Positions 51,420-61,363 of a stretch of DNA of 64,000 nt are shown piece after piece. A program made the translations under genes and the position numbers. How positions within the stretch are numbered: the first letter of the stretch is position 1; each line of letters opens with the position of its first letter. Source of the DNA: CAVRQM01 sp963756975 (GTDB lineage Bacteria; Pseudomonadota; Alphaproteobacteria; Acetobacterales; Acetobacteraceae). The stretch spans positions 806,001 through 870,000 of the forward strand of contig CAVWPS010000001.1 of NCBI GenBank assembly GCA_963756975.1. Reading direction: 5' to 3'. The notes below the pieces were generated by a model. It saw only the letters and a list, made by a program, of their open reading frames with translations. It had not been told where the DNA came from and made no database searches.

Positions 51420-52059
51420 ATGCCGCATTACCGCATCGAGTTGGAGCATGGAGGCCGCGTCGCCGGCGTGGACGAGGTCGGGCGCGGTCCGCTCGCCGGA
51501 CCCGTGGTCGCCGCCGCCGTCGTGTTCGCGGCGAAACCGTCCCGGACGCTGGCCCGGCTGCTCGACGACAGCAAGGCGCTGACCGCCGAGGCGCGCGACG
51601 ACGCCTACCGCGCCCTGTACGCGGCCCATGCGAAGGGCACGGTGCAGATCGCGGTCGGGGCCGCCTCGGTCGCCGAAATCGTCCGCATCAACATCCTGCA
51701 CGCCGCCATGCGCGCCATGGGCCGGGCGCTGGCCCGCCTGCCGAGCGCCCCCGACCTCGCCCTGATCGACGGCAACTGCGCGCCGCCCGCCCTGCCCTGC
51801 GCGCATCGCTGCGTGATCGGCGGGGACGCGATCTGCCTGTCGATCGCCGCCGCCTCCATCGTCGCCAAGGTCACCCGCGACCGGCTGATGGCCCGCCTCG
51901 CCGCGCGGTGCCCCGGCTACGGGTGGGAGGCCAATGTCGGCTACGGCACGCCCGCCCATCGCGCCGCCCTGGTGACGCTCGGGATCAGCCGGCATCATCG
52001 GCCGACCTTCGGCGCCGTGCGGATGCTGCTCGAAGGGACTGGCCGCCGGCGACGATTGA
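51420..52059 (+). CDS. rnhB: Ribonuclease HII (C-terminal frameshift suspected)
   Basis: Cleaves RNA in RNA-DNA hybrids, 212 aa after repair. Catalytic Asp/Glu in [16 protein letters not shown] (D18, E19), LIDGNCAPP with the third Asp region, and [15 protein letters not shown]. As written the frame runs to 52178 with an Arg-rich tail overlapping ccrM by 61 bases; dropping one G in 52035-52037 gives LLEGLAAGDD and a stop at 52057-52059, a natural RNase HII end. I prefer the shorter form. It precedes ccrM, a conserved neighbour in alphaproteobacteria. Confidence 0.92.
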
Positions 52060-52117
52060 CGTGCCCACGCCGCGCGTGGGCAGGCTGCGCCCTCACCGAG
52101 CCGAGAGGACGGCGCGT

Positions 52118-53194
52118 TTGGACATGGGCCGTGAACTGCCGCTCGATCAGGTGCTTCGGGGCGATGCCGCCGGCATGATGCGGATGCTGCCGCCGGCCAG
52201 CGTCCACTGCATCTTCGCCGATCCGCCCTACAACCTGCAGCTGCGGGGGGAGTTGCGTCGTCCGGACGACAGCCTGGTCGATGGCGTCGACGAGGATTGG
52301 GACCGGTTCGACGACTTCGCCGCCTACGACGCGTTCACGCGCGAGTGGCTGACCGAGGCCAAGCGGCTGCTCCGCAAGGACGGCACGCTGTGGGTGATCG
52401 GCAGCTACCACAACATCTTCCGCATCGGCGCGATCCTGCAGGACCTCGGCTTCTGGATCCTGAACGACGTGATCTGGCGCAAGACCAACCCGATGCCGAA
52501 CTTTCGCGGCCGCCGGTTCACCAACGCGCACGAGACGCTGATCTGGGCGGCACGGGGCCGCGACAGCCGCCACCGGTTCAACTACGCCGCGATGAAGGCG
52601 CTGAACGACGAGCTGCAGATGCGCTCCGACTGGTCGATCCCGCTGTGTACCGGAGGCGAGCGTCTCCGCAACGTGCATGGCCTGAAACTGCACCCGACCC
52701 AGAAGCCGGAGGCGCTGCTGCACCGGGTGCTGCTCGCCAGCACCGGGCCGGGCGAGATCGTGCTGGATCCGTTCCTCGGTACCGGGACGACCGCGGTGGT
52801 CGCCAAACGCCTGTCGCGCCACTGGATCGGGATCGAGCGGCATCCGGCCTATGTCGAGGCCGCCCTCGGCCGCCTGATCCGCACCCGCGTCGGCAGCGTG
52901 GAGGAGAACGCGACGACACCGGCCAAGCGCGACGCGGTGCGGGTGCCGTTCGGCAATCTTGTCGAGCAGGGCGTGGTGCCGCCCGGCACGAAGCTGTTCG
53001 ACCGGACGAAGCGGGTGGTCGCGACGGTGGTGGCCGACGGCACGATCCGGGTCGGCGACCTGCAGGGGTCGATCCACAAGATCGGCACGGCGGTCACGAA
53101 CGCGCCGAGCTGCAACGGCTGGACGTTCTGGCACGTCGAGCGCGACGGCAAGCTGATCGCGCTCGACGTCTTTCGCGAGGCGCAGCGCCAATAA
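52118..53194 (+). CDS. ccrM: CcrM-type site-specific adenine DNA methyltransferase
   Basis: Beta-class N6-adenine methyltransferase expected to methylate GANTC and take part in cell-cycle control. Motif [12 protein letters not shown] (DPPY 35-38), [17 protein letters not shown], the [20 protein letters not shown] region, and motif [10 protein letters not shown] give the beta-class order. The C-terminal 90 residues (from [20 protein letters not shown]) form a RAMA-type DNA-binding domain. Length 358 aa equals Caulobacter CcrM. TTG 52118 has AGAGGA 8 bases upstream; ATG 52124 is the alternative. Confidence 0.96.
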   Translation: MDMGRELPLDQVLRGDAAGMMRMLPPASVHCIFADPPYNLQLRGELRRPDDSLVDGVDEDWDRFDDFAAYDAFTREWLTEAKRLLRKDGTLWVIGSYHNIFRIGAILQDLGFWILNDVIWRKTNPMPNFRGRRFTNAHETLIWAARGRDSRHRFNYAAMKALNDELQMRSDWSIPLCTGGERLRNVHGLKLHPTQKPEALLHRVLLASTGPGEIVLDPFLGTGTTAVVAKRLSRHWIGIERHPAYVEAALGRLIRTRVGSVEENATTPAKRDAVRVPFGNLVEQGVVPPGTKLFDRTKRVVATVVADGTIRVGDLQGSIHKIGTAVTNAPSCNGWTFWHVERDGKLIALDVFREAQRQ

Positions 53195-53197
53195 GCG

Positions 53198-53719
53198 TCA
53201 ATGAGATTTGCGGGCGCTGACGCGCCTGCCCGCGACGTCGTAGCTGAATCCGTAGGCGAACGGGTGCGGGGCCGTCGCGCTGTCGAACCTACCCTCCACG
53301 GTAAACAACAGCCGGCTGCTGGCGTGCCACTGTTCGCAGGTCGCGAAGAAATGGCTGTTCGACGGCGTCTCCGGCAGTGTCGGCAGCAGCGGAGTCAGAC
53401 GGACCGGGTGCGTGGGGTCGGCGGTATCGGCCACGAGGCAATCGGCGTTGTCGCTGCCGGCCCAGTCGGTGATCGCGATATGGCGGCTGTCGGCGGCCCA
53501 GATCACGTCGACATCGCGCTCGAACGTCGCGATCCGCGCCGTGGGCTGGCCGGCGCGGCGGAGTTCGAGCGCGTATTGGTCGCCCGGCTTGTCCACGGGA
53601 CCGATCCGGGTCCACGCGACGGTTTTCTTGCCGTCGGGCGAGAGCCAGGTGCCGCCTTCAGCGGCTCCGGCCTGCGCGGAGAGCATCGTCAGCGCGATGG
53701 CCAGCAAAAGACTGTTCAT
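53198..53719 (-). CDS. Secreted protein of unknown function
   Basis: 173 aa with a clear signal peptide (SLLLAIALTMLSAQAGAA). The mature part has short beta motifs resembling WD40/PD40-like blades: WLSPDGKKTVAWT and VIWAADSRHIAITDW, with two Cys that may pair. No family is recognised. It converges on ccrM (3 bases apart) and follows the MFS gene by 6 bp, so it may share its transcript. Confidence 0.7.
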   Translation of the reverse strand: MNSLLLAIALTMLSAQAGAAEGGTWLSPDGKKTVAWTRIGPVDKPGDQYALELRRAGQPTARIATFERDVDVIWAADSRHIAITDWAGSDNADCLVADTADPTHPVRLTPLLPTLPETPSNSHFFATCEQWHASSRLLFTVEGRFDSATAPHPFAYGFSYDVAGRRVSARKSH

Positions 53720-53725
53720 GCCGGT

Positions 53726-54973
53726 TCAAACCTCCGCCCGGATCAGCGCCGACGCGGGCACGCTGCGGACCGCGAGCGCGGCCAGGAGGTAGACGAATGT
53801 GCCGACCAGGAAAGGCGCGCCCGGGAAATGCGGGTGTCCGGGGCCGCTGAACGCCCAGAACAGGCCTGCGGCGAACAATGGCGCGGTAATCGAGGTGAGG
53901 CCCTCGACGACCGACATCGCCCCCATCGCGCGCCCCTGCCGCTCCGGCCCCGCGCGCGCCGACACCAGGGCGCGGACCGACGGGTTGGCCAAGCCGCCGA
54001 ACGCCTGCACGACGATGCCGACGTAGATCAACCAGCCGACGTCCGCGAGCGCGACGATCAGATAGGCGCAGGCGCTGACGCAGAACCCGAACACCGCCGT
54101 CCGCCGCTCACCCAGCCGGCCGATCGCGCGCCGGACCAGGAACCCCTGCACGACCGCGCCGGTGATGCCGACCAGACCGAGAGCGATACCGTTTTGCGTG
54201 CCGGTCCAGCCGAACCGCTCGCCGTTGGACAGCACGAAGGTCGCCTGCAGCGTGTTCAGCCCGAACCACAGGCCGGACCACGCGAGTGCCAACTTCGCCA
54301 GCACCGGGTCGGCCATCAGCGTGCGGATGCTGCTGACCGGGTTCGCACCGCGCCAGACGAACGGCTGGCGGCGCGACAGGGGGAGCGATTCCGGCAGCAC
54401 GAACCACCCGTACAGGACGTTCGCCGCAGCCAGGCCCGCCGCCACCAGGAACGGCAGCCGGAGCGATATGTCGCCGAGCACGCCGCCCATCGCGGGACCG
54501 ACGACGAAGCCGAACGAGAACGTGGCCCCGACCAGCCCGAACCGCCGCGCCCGCTCGGCCGGGGTGGACACGTCGGCGATGTAGGCGCTGGCCGACGAGA
54601 AGTTGGCCGAGGTGGCGCCCGCGATCAGCCGGCCGAGATAGAGCCAGATCAGCGTCGGCGCCCAGGCGAGCAGCAGGTAATTGAGCCCGATCCCGGCGAC
54701 CGAGCCGAGGATGATCGGCCGCCGCCCGTAGCGGTCCGACAATGCGCCGAGGATCGGTGCGGCCATCAGTTGCGCCAGCGCGAAGCACGCGACCAGCGGC
54801 CCGACCGCGAGCACGGCGGTCGAGGGCGGGCGTCCGGTGAGCTGTTCGACGAGCCGGGGCACGATCGGAATGACCAGCCCGATGCCGAGCGCGTCGATGG
54901 CCAGCGTGATGAGCACGAAGATGACGGCCGCCTGCCGTTTCGCGGGCGGCGCGAGGGCCACGGCTTCAACCAT
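53726..54973 (-). CDS. MFS transporter, TetA/TCR-like
   Basis: Major facilitator, 415 aa, 12 predicted helices. Motif A is LGALSDRYGRRPIILGSVAG after helix 2, and motif C (GFVVGPAMGGVLGD) in helix 5 marks drug-proton antiporters; VIPIVPRLVEQLTG resembles Tet efflux proteins. ATG 54973 follows GGAGG at 9 bases and overlaps the mutY stop by 8 bases. The drug cannot be inferred; many such chromosomal genes confer no tetracycline resistance. Confidence 0.86.
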   Translation of the reverse strand: MVEAVALAPPAKRQAAVIFVLITLAIDALGIGLVIPIVPRLVEQLTGRPPSTAVLAVGPLVACFALAQLMAAPILGALSDRYGRRPIILGSVAGIGLNYLLLAWAPTLIWLYLGRLIAGATSANFSSASAYIADVSTPAERARRFGLVGATFSFGFVVGPAMGGVLGDISLRLPFLVAAGLAAANVLYGWFVLPESLPLSRRQPFVWRGANPVSSIRTLMADPVLAKLALAWSGLWFGLNTLQATFVLSNGERFGWTGTQNGIALGLVGITGAVVQGFLVRRAIGRLGERRTAVFGFCVSACAYLIVALADVGWLIYVGIVVQAFGGLANPSVRALVSARAGPERQGRAMGAMSVVEGLTSITAPLFAAGLFWAFSGPGHPHFPGAPFLVGTFVYLLAALAVRSVPASALIRAEV

Positions 54974-56009
54974 GTCTGGCGACCTCCGCACAGCGCCGCA
55001 TCACGGTCGGCAGGACGCCGATCTGTTCGGCGGGATGCGCGAACCCGTCTTCCGGCAAGTCGGGGACCTGCGCGCGATACACCGTCAGATGCAGCTCGAA
55101 ATGGGTGAACCCGTGCCGCACGGCCCCGGCCGGCTGCCAGTCGGCGGGTGCGGGCGCGTGCTCGGCAGCCTCGGCCTGCGTCCAGGGCGTGTCGCGCCAA
55201 GGCGTGCCCGGCAGTTCGGGCATGCCGCCGAGCAGGCCGCGCGGCGGGCGGACGCGCAACAGCACCCGCCCCGCACCGTCGGTCAGCCAAAAGGCGGCAC
55301 CGTGGCGATGCGGGCGTTCCGGTTTGGCCGCCTTGAGCGGCAATCGTTCGGCGATGCCCGCGCGACGGCCGGCGCAGACATCGAACCACGGGCAGATGGC
55401 GCAGGCCGGCGTGCGGGACGTGCAGATCGTGGCGCCGAGGTCGAACAGGGCCTGCACGAAGTCGCTCGGGCGGGCGACCGCGTCCGGGTCGGTGCCCAAT
55501 TCGTCGGCGGCCCTGGCGATGGCAGGTTTGGCGGCGGGCAACGGCGTCTCGATCGCGAACAGGCGGGCGCAAACCCGCTCGATATTGCCGTCCACGGGAA
55601 CCACAGGCACGCCGAACGCGATCGCGGCCACCGCGCGGGACGTGTACTCGCCGATCCCGGGCAATGCGCGCAGCCCCGCCACGGTCGCCGGGAACGCGCC
55701 GCCACCGGCCGCGACGGCTTTGGCGCAGGCATGAAGGTTGCGGGCGCGGGCGTAGTAGCCAAGGCCGGCCCAGGCGGCCATCACGTCCGACGGGTCGGCG
55801 GCGGCGAGTGCGTGCACGGTCGGGAACCGGGTGAGGAAACGGTCATGGTAGGGTATGACCGCCGCAACCGTGGTTTGCTGCAGCATGATCTCGCTGAGCC
55901 AGACGCGGTACGGGTCGGCGGTCTCGCCAGGTTCGGACCGCCACGGCAGGACGCGCCGGTGGCGGTCGTACCAGGCGAGAAGCGGGGCCGCCTGAATGGT
56001 TTGGGACAC
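54966..56009 (-). CDS. mutY: A/G-specific adenine glycosylase
   Basis: Removes adenine opposite 8-oxoG; 347 aa. LPWR and the catalytic Glu in WLSEIMLQQTTVAAVI (E40), helix-hairpin-helix LPGIGEYTSRAVAAIAFG with VPVDGN, and a 4Fe-4S cluster C-x6-C-x2-C-x5-C (CTSRTPACAICPWFDVC). The C-terminal NUDIX-like domain recognises 8-oxoG. GTG 56009 is the start since upstream sequence belongs to the divergent DUF721 gene 9 bp away. Confidence 0.95.
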   Translation of the reverse strand: MSQTIQAAPLLAWYDRHRRVLPWRSEPGETADPYRVWLSEIMLQQTTVAAVIPYHDRFLTRFPTVHALAAADPSDVMAAWAGLGYYARARNLHACAKAVAAGGGAFPATVAGLRALPGIGEYTSRAVAAIAFGVPVVPVDGNIERVCARLFAIETPLPAAKPAIARAADELGTDPDAVARPSDFVQALFDLGATICTSRTPACAICPWFDVCAGRRAGIAERLPLKAAKPERPHRHGAAFWLTDGAGRVLLRVRPPRGLLGGMPELPGTPWRDTPWTQAEAAEHAPAPADWQPAGAVRHGFTHFELHLTVYRAQVPDLPEDGFAHPAEQIGVLPTVMRRCAEVARHG

Positions 56010-56018
56010 GGGAGCGAT

Positions 56019-56504
56019 ATGACGACGCGCGCGGAAGCCGACAACCCGGATATCGGACGCCACCCCTACGGCCCGCGCCCGCTGGCCGCCCTGCTGCCGC
56101 CGATCGTGCGCCCGGCGCTGAAGAAGCGCGCCCCCGCGACGGCCGCCCTGATCGCCGACTGGGAGGCGATCGTCGGCCCCGAACTGTCGCGCGCCACGAC
56201 GCCGCGAAAGCTGTTCGCGGGCACGCTCACCATCGGGTGCGCGGGTCCGATGGCGTTGGAGTTGCAGCATTTGTCGGGCGCGCTGATGGAACGGATCAAC
56301 CGCCATCTGGGCCAGCTCGCCGTCACCCGGCTGCGCTTTCACCAGGAGGCCGCCCGCCGTATTGCCTCGCCGAAGCCACCGAAGGTTCGCGACCAGAAGG
56401 CCGCCCGTGCCCGCGTGGCCGATATCGACGACCCTGCCCTGCGCGAGGCGCTCGAACAGCTCGGCAGCCATCTGGATTTTTCCAAAGACACGAGGACCGC
56501 ATGA
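56019..56504 (+). CDS. DUF721-family protein (DciA-like)
   Basis: 161 aa. The core from LIADWEAIVGPELSRATTPR to GTLTIGCAGPMALELQHLSG and ERINRHLGQLAVTRLRF is the DUF721 (DciA) KH-like domain; DciA proteins help load the replicative helicase DnaB in many bacteria. The C-terminus is a basic and helical tail. Overlaps the DsbA-like gene by ATGA; mutY/DUF721/dsbA/smc order is familiar from alphaproteobacteria. Helicase-loading role is inferred from family. Confidence 0.85.
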   Translation: MTTRAEADNPDIGRHPYGPRPLAALLPPIVRPALKKRAPATAALIADWEAIVGPELSRATTPRKLFAGTLTIGCAGPMALELQHLSGALMERINRHLGQLAVTRLRFHQEAARRIASPKPPKVRDQKAARARVADIDDPALREALEQLGSHLDFSKDTRTA

Positions 56505-57124
56505 CCCGTCTCCGCTTCCTAGCACTCGCCGCCGCGCTCTCCATCACGGCCTTTGCCGCGCGGGCGGCCGACGCCCCGCCGACCACGCTGTCCGAGCGCT
56601 CGATCGGCTCGGCCACGGCCCCGGTCACCGTGACCGAATACTACTCGCTCACCTGCCCGCACTGCGCCCGGTTCGCCGCCGACGTGTTTCCGAAGATCAA
56701 GACCGACCTGATCGACACCGGGAAGCTGCGCTACGTGTTCGCCGACTATCCGCTCGACAAGCCGGCCCTGCTGGCGGCCCAGGTCGCGCGCACCCTGCCG
56801 CCCGACCGTTACGAGCCGTTCGTGCTGGCGCTGCTCGGCAGCCAGCGGCGCTGGGCGTACAGCACCGACGGCGACCCGAACGCGCAGCTGGCGCGGATGG
56901 CCTCGCTCGCCGGGTTGTCGCGCGCGCAATTCGACGCCGCCGCCGCGGATACGGCCCTGCGCGACGCGATTCTCGCGGGCGTCAACTCGGCGACGAAGCA
57001 GTTTGGCGTCGACTCGACTCCGACCTTCATCTTCAACGGGCCGAAGGCGCACGACCGCAAGGAAGCGGGCGAGTTGTCCTTCGATGAGTTCTCGGCCGCC
57101 GTGACGGATGTCGCGGGGCCGTAA
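56501..57124 (+). CDS. DsbA-family thiol:disulfide interchange protein
   Basis: Periplasmic thioredoxin-fold oxidoreductase, 207 aa. Signal peptide LRFLALAAALSITAFAARAA; active site SLTCPHCARF (CPHC 52-55); cis-Pro loop DSTPTFIFNG near residue 177. The helical insert after the first strands fits DsbA/DsbG-like members. Only 17 bp precede smc. Likely introduces disulfides into exported proteins. Confidence 0.9.
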   Translation: MTRLRFLALAAALSITAFAARAADAPPTTLSERSIGSATAPVTVTEYYSLTCPHCARFAADVFPKIKTDLIDTGKLRYVFADYPLDKPALLAAQVARTLPPDRYEPFVLALLGSQRRWAYSTDGDPNAQLARMASLAGLSRAQFDAAAADTALRDAILAGVNSATKQFGVDSTPTFIFNGPKAHDRKEAGELSFDEFSAAVTDVAGP

Positions 57125-57141
57125 CCGCGCGGAGGCCATGT

Positions 57142-60100
57142 TTGCCCGTCAGCCTGACCCGACTGCGAATCGCCGGCTTCAAGAGTTTCGCCGACGCCGT
57201 CGCGATCGACATCTTGCCGGGGCTGACGGGCATCGTCGGGCCGAACGGGTGCGGCAAGTCCAACGTGGTCGAGGCGCTGCGCTGGGCGATGGGCGAGAGC
57301 TCGGCCAAAAGCCTGCGCGGCGGCGAGATGGACGACGTGATCTTCGCGGGGTCCGGCAACCGTCCTAGCCGCAATCTGGCCGAGGTCACGCTGACCCTGG
57401 AAGACGCGCGCGGCCTGGCGCCGCCGCCGTTCCACGACGCGCCCGATTTGCAGATCAGCCGCAAGATCGAACGCGGGGTCGGCAGCGTGTTCCGCGTCAA
57501 CGGACGCGAGGCGCGGGCGCGGGACGTGCAAACCCTGTTCGCCGACATGGCGACCGGTGCCCGGGCGTCGGCGATGGTGAGCCAGGGACGGGTCGCGGCG
57601 ATCGTCGGCGCCGCACCGGCCGAGCGGCGGGTTTTGCTGGAGGAGGCGGCCGGCATCACCGGCCTGCACGCGAGGCGGCACGAGGCGGAGCTGAAACTGC
57701 GCGCGGCCGAGCTGAATTTGCAACGCGCCGAGGATGCTCGGGTGCAGTTGGAGGGTCAGCTCGACGGGTTGCGCAAGCAGGCGAAGCAGGCGGCACGGCA
57801 CCGTGCGCTGGCCGACGCGGTGCGGACGGCGGAAGCCGAAGTGCTGGCGATTCAGCACGCGGCTGCAACGGCGGCCCGCGACGCGGCGCGCTCGCGGTTT
57901 GCCGAGGCGACCGTGGCGATCGCGGCCACCGCCGCGACGGCCGCCACCGCTTCGGCCCGCGCCGCGACGGCGCAGGCCGCCCTGCCCGCCTTGCGCGATG
58001 CCGAGGGCGAGGCGCGGGCCGCCGTCGAGCGCGCCCGTGCGGCGCGGGCGGCTGTGGCGGCTGAAATCCAGCGCGCGAAGGACGCTCGGGCTGCGGCCGA
58101 GAAGCGGCACGCGCAGGCGACCGCCGACCATGCGCATGCCCGCAGCCGCGCCGACGAGGATGCCCGCACGGCGGAGCGGCACGAGGCCGAGGCGGCACGG
58201 CTCGAACGCGAGCAGCAAGGCCATCCGGAACGGCTCGCCCAGGCCGAAACCCGGCTCACGCAGGCGGAAACGCTGCTGCGGACGGCCGACGAGGCGTTTC
58301 ATCGCGCGACCGGGGCCGCCGCCGAGACGCTCGCGCACCATCGTGCGGCCACCGAGACGCGCCGCGCCGCGATCGCTCGCGCGGACCGGGCATCGGCGGC
58401 GCTCGCGCGGGCGGAGGCGGATTTTGCGCGGGCTTCGGCGGCCATCGTGCCGGCCGGGCGCCGTGCCGAAGCCGCCGCCGGGGTCGCACGGAGCGCGACC
58501 GAACTCGATCTCGCGCGACAGACATTTTCCGAGGCCGAGCGGGTCCAGAACGCGGCGGCGGTCGCGTTGCGGTCCGCCAGGACCACGATGAACACGGCCG
58601 ATGCGGCGCGGGCGCGAAGTGCGGCCGCTTGGCGGGGACTTTCGGACGCGCTCGGGCCGGAGGCGGCTGGTGGCGGGCGCGCGGTCGATCTGCTGCGGGT
58701 TCCGCCTGGGCTGGAGGCGGCGGTCGGGGCGGCGCTGGGCGACGATCTGAATTCCGGGTCTCGACACGGCCGCCGCGCGCCATTGGCTGACGCTGCCGCC
58801 GATCGAGGCCGGGCCGGACACGCTGGCGAACATGGTCGAGGCGCCGCCGGCGCTCGAACGCGCGCTGGCGATGGTGCGGCTGGCCGACGACGCCGATCCG
58901 CTGACGCTGCGGCCGGGCGAAAGTGTCGCGAGCCGTGCCGGCGATGTCTGGCGCTGGGACGGGCATGTCACCCGCGCCGGCGCGCCGAGCCCCGCGACCG
59001 TGCGATTGCGCCAGCGAAACCGGCTGCGGGAATTGCGCGCCGAACTCACAGTCGCGGAGGCGACCGTCGCCGACGCCGCGCGCGAGCAGGCCGATGCCGA
59101 ACGGGCCGAGCGCGACGCCGTCTCGGCTTTTTCCCGCGCGCGGGATGCGGTGAAGGCCGCCGAGGCGACCTGCGAGCGCGCCCGGATCGCCGCCGTCGCC
59201 CTTGAGCGCGAGGCGAATGCGGCCGAGGCGATGCTCGCGGCCGTTGCGGGGCAAGCCGAGCCGGCACGGGCCGAGGCCGAGGCCGCGCGCACCGCGCTGC
59301 ACGAGGTCGAGGCGACGTTGGCCGGATTGCCCGATCCGACCGCCGCCCAGGCCGAGCAGACGGCTACTCGGACCGCGCTGGAGGCGGCGCGGCGCGAGGA
59401 TACGGCGGCCCGGCAGCATCGCGACACGCTGGCGCGCGAGGCGGCGGGGCATTCCCATCGCGCCCGCACCCTGGCCCGCGATCGCGAACAGCTAGCCGAG
59501 CGTGTGCGCGACGGTGCCGGCCGCCTTGCCGATCTGGCGGCCCGGGTCGCGGAAGCCGATGAGGCGCGTAAAACGCTGGTCGTGCCCGAGGCGACGCACG
59601 AGGCCGAAATACTCGAAGCGTTGGAAGCGGCGGAGGCCGTGCTGCGCCGGGCCGGCGACGCGCGGCATGGCGCGGAGACCGAGGCTACCGCCGCCGACCG
59701 CGCCGCGCGCGCGGCCGACACCGACGCCGCGTCCGCACGCGAACGCGCGGCCCGCGCCGAGGGCGAGACCGCACAGGCCGAGCACGCGTGGGGCACGGTC
59801 GCCGAGCGCGTGATCGAGCGGTTCGGCTCGGCGGCCGATCTGCCGAAGCCCATGGAAACGGGTCTGGACGCCGAAGAGCGCGCCAAGCGAAAGTTCGAGC
59901 GGTTGTCGCGGGAGCGGGACGGCATGGGGCCGGTCAACCAGCGCGCCGAGATGGAGGCCGAGGCGGCGGCCGAGCAGGTTGCGACGATCGTGCGCGAGGG
60001 CGAGGAATTGAGCCACGCGATCGCCAAGCTGCGCGGCTCGATCGGGCATCTGAACCGCGAGGGCCGGCAAAAACTCGCCGACACGTTCGCCGAGATCGAC

Positions 60101-60562
60101 AAGCATTTTCAGGCGCTGTTCGGCCGCATGTTCCAGGGCGGGCGCGCGCATCTCGCGCTCGTCGGCAGCGACGATCCGCTGCAGGCTGGGCTCGAAATCT
60201 TCGCGCAGCCGCCGGGCAAGAAGCTGTCGGCGTTGTCGCTGCTGTCGGGCGGCGAGCAGGCGCTGACCGCGCTGTCGCTGATCTTCGCCGTGTTCCGCTG
60301 CAACCCCGCCCCGGTCTGCGTGCTGGACGAGGTCGACGCGCCGCTCGACGACGCGAACGTGGAGCGGCTGTGCGGCTTGCTGTCGGACATCGTCGCCGAG
60401 ACGCACACGCGGTTCCTCGTCGTCACCCACCACCCGCACACGATGGCGCGGATGGACCGGCTGTTCGGTGTGACCATGCAGGAGCGCGGCGTGTCGCGGT
60501 TGCTGTCGGTCGATCTGGCACGGGCGGCGGAGATGGTCGACGTGGCCATCGCGGCCGAATAG
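57142..60562 (+). CDS. smc: Chromosome segregation protein SMC (one apparent frameshift)
   Basis: Condensin ATPase, about 1139 aa. Head: RLRIAGFKSFADAVAIDI, Walker A GPNGCGKS (33-40), SQGRVAAIVGA; two long Ala-rich coiled coils around a hinge near 58670-58990; C-terminal head with LSGGEQALTALSLIFAV and Walker B CVLDEVDAPLDDAN. The frame breaks at GGG 58756-58758; removing one G gives NSGLDTAAARHWL in the hinge. TTG 57142 has GGAGG 6 bases upstream; alternatively an extra T could hide an ATG at 57138. Essential, so a sequencing error is the likely cause. Confidence 0.93.
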
Positions 60563-60564
60563 CG

Positions 60565-61338
60565 ATGCGGCGGGTCTGGCTGGGCGCATTGCTGCTGACC
60601 GCGCCGCACGCGATGGCGCAGACGGCACACACGCTCGATGTCGAGCTGCGCGGCGTCGAATTTCTGGCGGGCGAGACGCTGACGCCGGCCGAGCGGGACG
60701 CGGTGATCGCGGCCGGACGCGCGCGCCATGCCGCCGATCCCGCGAACGACGACGCGCAGGTCGATCTGCTCGCCGCGACCCTGGCGCCGCTGCCGAACGC
60801 ATCGCCGGCCGACATCGCGCGCGGGCGCGAAAACATGATGGATTTCCTGGCGTTTCAGCCGGATCAGCCGTCGCGCCGCCCGTTCCTCGCGGTCGTGTTC
60901 AGCCATAATCCGATCTTGGCGCGCGACGAGACGGAGCAGCAGGTGCTGACCGGCCGCGAGCTGAACGCCTATCTGGATTCGTTCGATGCGGTCGCGGACA
61001 TGCTCGGCGTTCCCCGGCCGAATGCCGCCGCGCGCGCCGCCACCGCCACCGAGATCGTGGCGCGGTTCAAGACGTTGGATGCCGAAACGCGAGAGCGGCT
61101 CGAGGACGGTGAATATCGCGCGATCCTGTTGCGCGACTGGCTGGCGCGGCTGACACCGGCGCAGGTCGCGGCCTACCGCGCCGCGAACCCGTCACCTGTG
61201 GCATTGGCGGACGCGGTGGCCCGGTTCACGGATTTGCCGAGCAAACGAGCCACGCACCGTAGAGCCGTCGTGGCCGGGATTGACCTGCGTCGAGCGCCCG
61301 GTCAAGTGGTAGCGATAGCACGCGAGGAGCGCCGTTGA
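60565..61338 (+). CDS. Secreted protein of unknown function
   Basis: 257 aa, signal peptide WLGALLLTAPHAMAQ, mostly helical mature part without a recognisable family. Features: RENMMDFLAFQPDQPSRRPF and FSHNPILARDETEQQVLTGR. Starts 2 bases after smc stops. Its stop codon lies in the loop of the terminator hairpin at 61321-61350, so the last residues (AIAREERR) are encoded by the stem. Confidence 0.65.
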   Translation: MRRVWLGALLLTAPHAMAQTAHTLDVELRGVEFLAGETLTPAERDAVIAAGRARHAADPANDDAQVDLLAATLAPLPNASPADIARGRENMMDFLAFQPDQPSRRPFLAVVFSHNPILARDETEQQVLTGRELNAYLDSFDAVADMLGVPRPNAAARAATATEIVARFKTLDAETRERLEDGEYRAILLRDWLARLTPAQVAAYRAANPSPVALADAVARFTDLPSKRATHRRAVVAGIDLRRAPGQVVAIAREERR

Positions 61339-61350
61339 GCGCTCCTCGCG
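61321..61350. terminator. Bidirectional terminator between convergent genes
   Basis: A perfect 12-bp stem (CGCGAGGAGCGC / GCGCTCCTCGCG) with a 6-base loop lies between the smc-side gene and the sugar-transport operon, which converge here. No U-run on either side. Confidence 0.65.
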
Positions 61351-61363
61351 GTGACGACCGTTG

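Noticed and set aside
51420..52178. RNase HII with a real 40-residue Arg-rich extension overlapping ccrM
   Set aside because: Removing one G at 52035-52037 gives a normal-length enzyme and no overlap, in line with the other frame errors.
57142..60562. Programmed frameshifting in smc, thrS or the ABC exporter
   Set aside because: No slippery heptamer with a downstream structure is evident, sites fall at ordinary short G runs, and the same kind of break recurs in unrelated genes.
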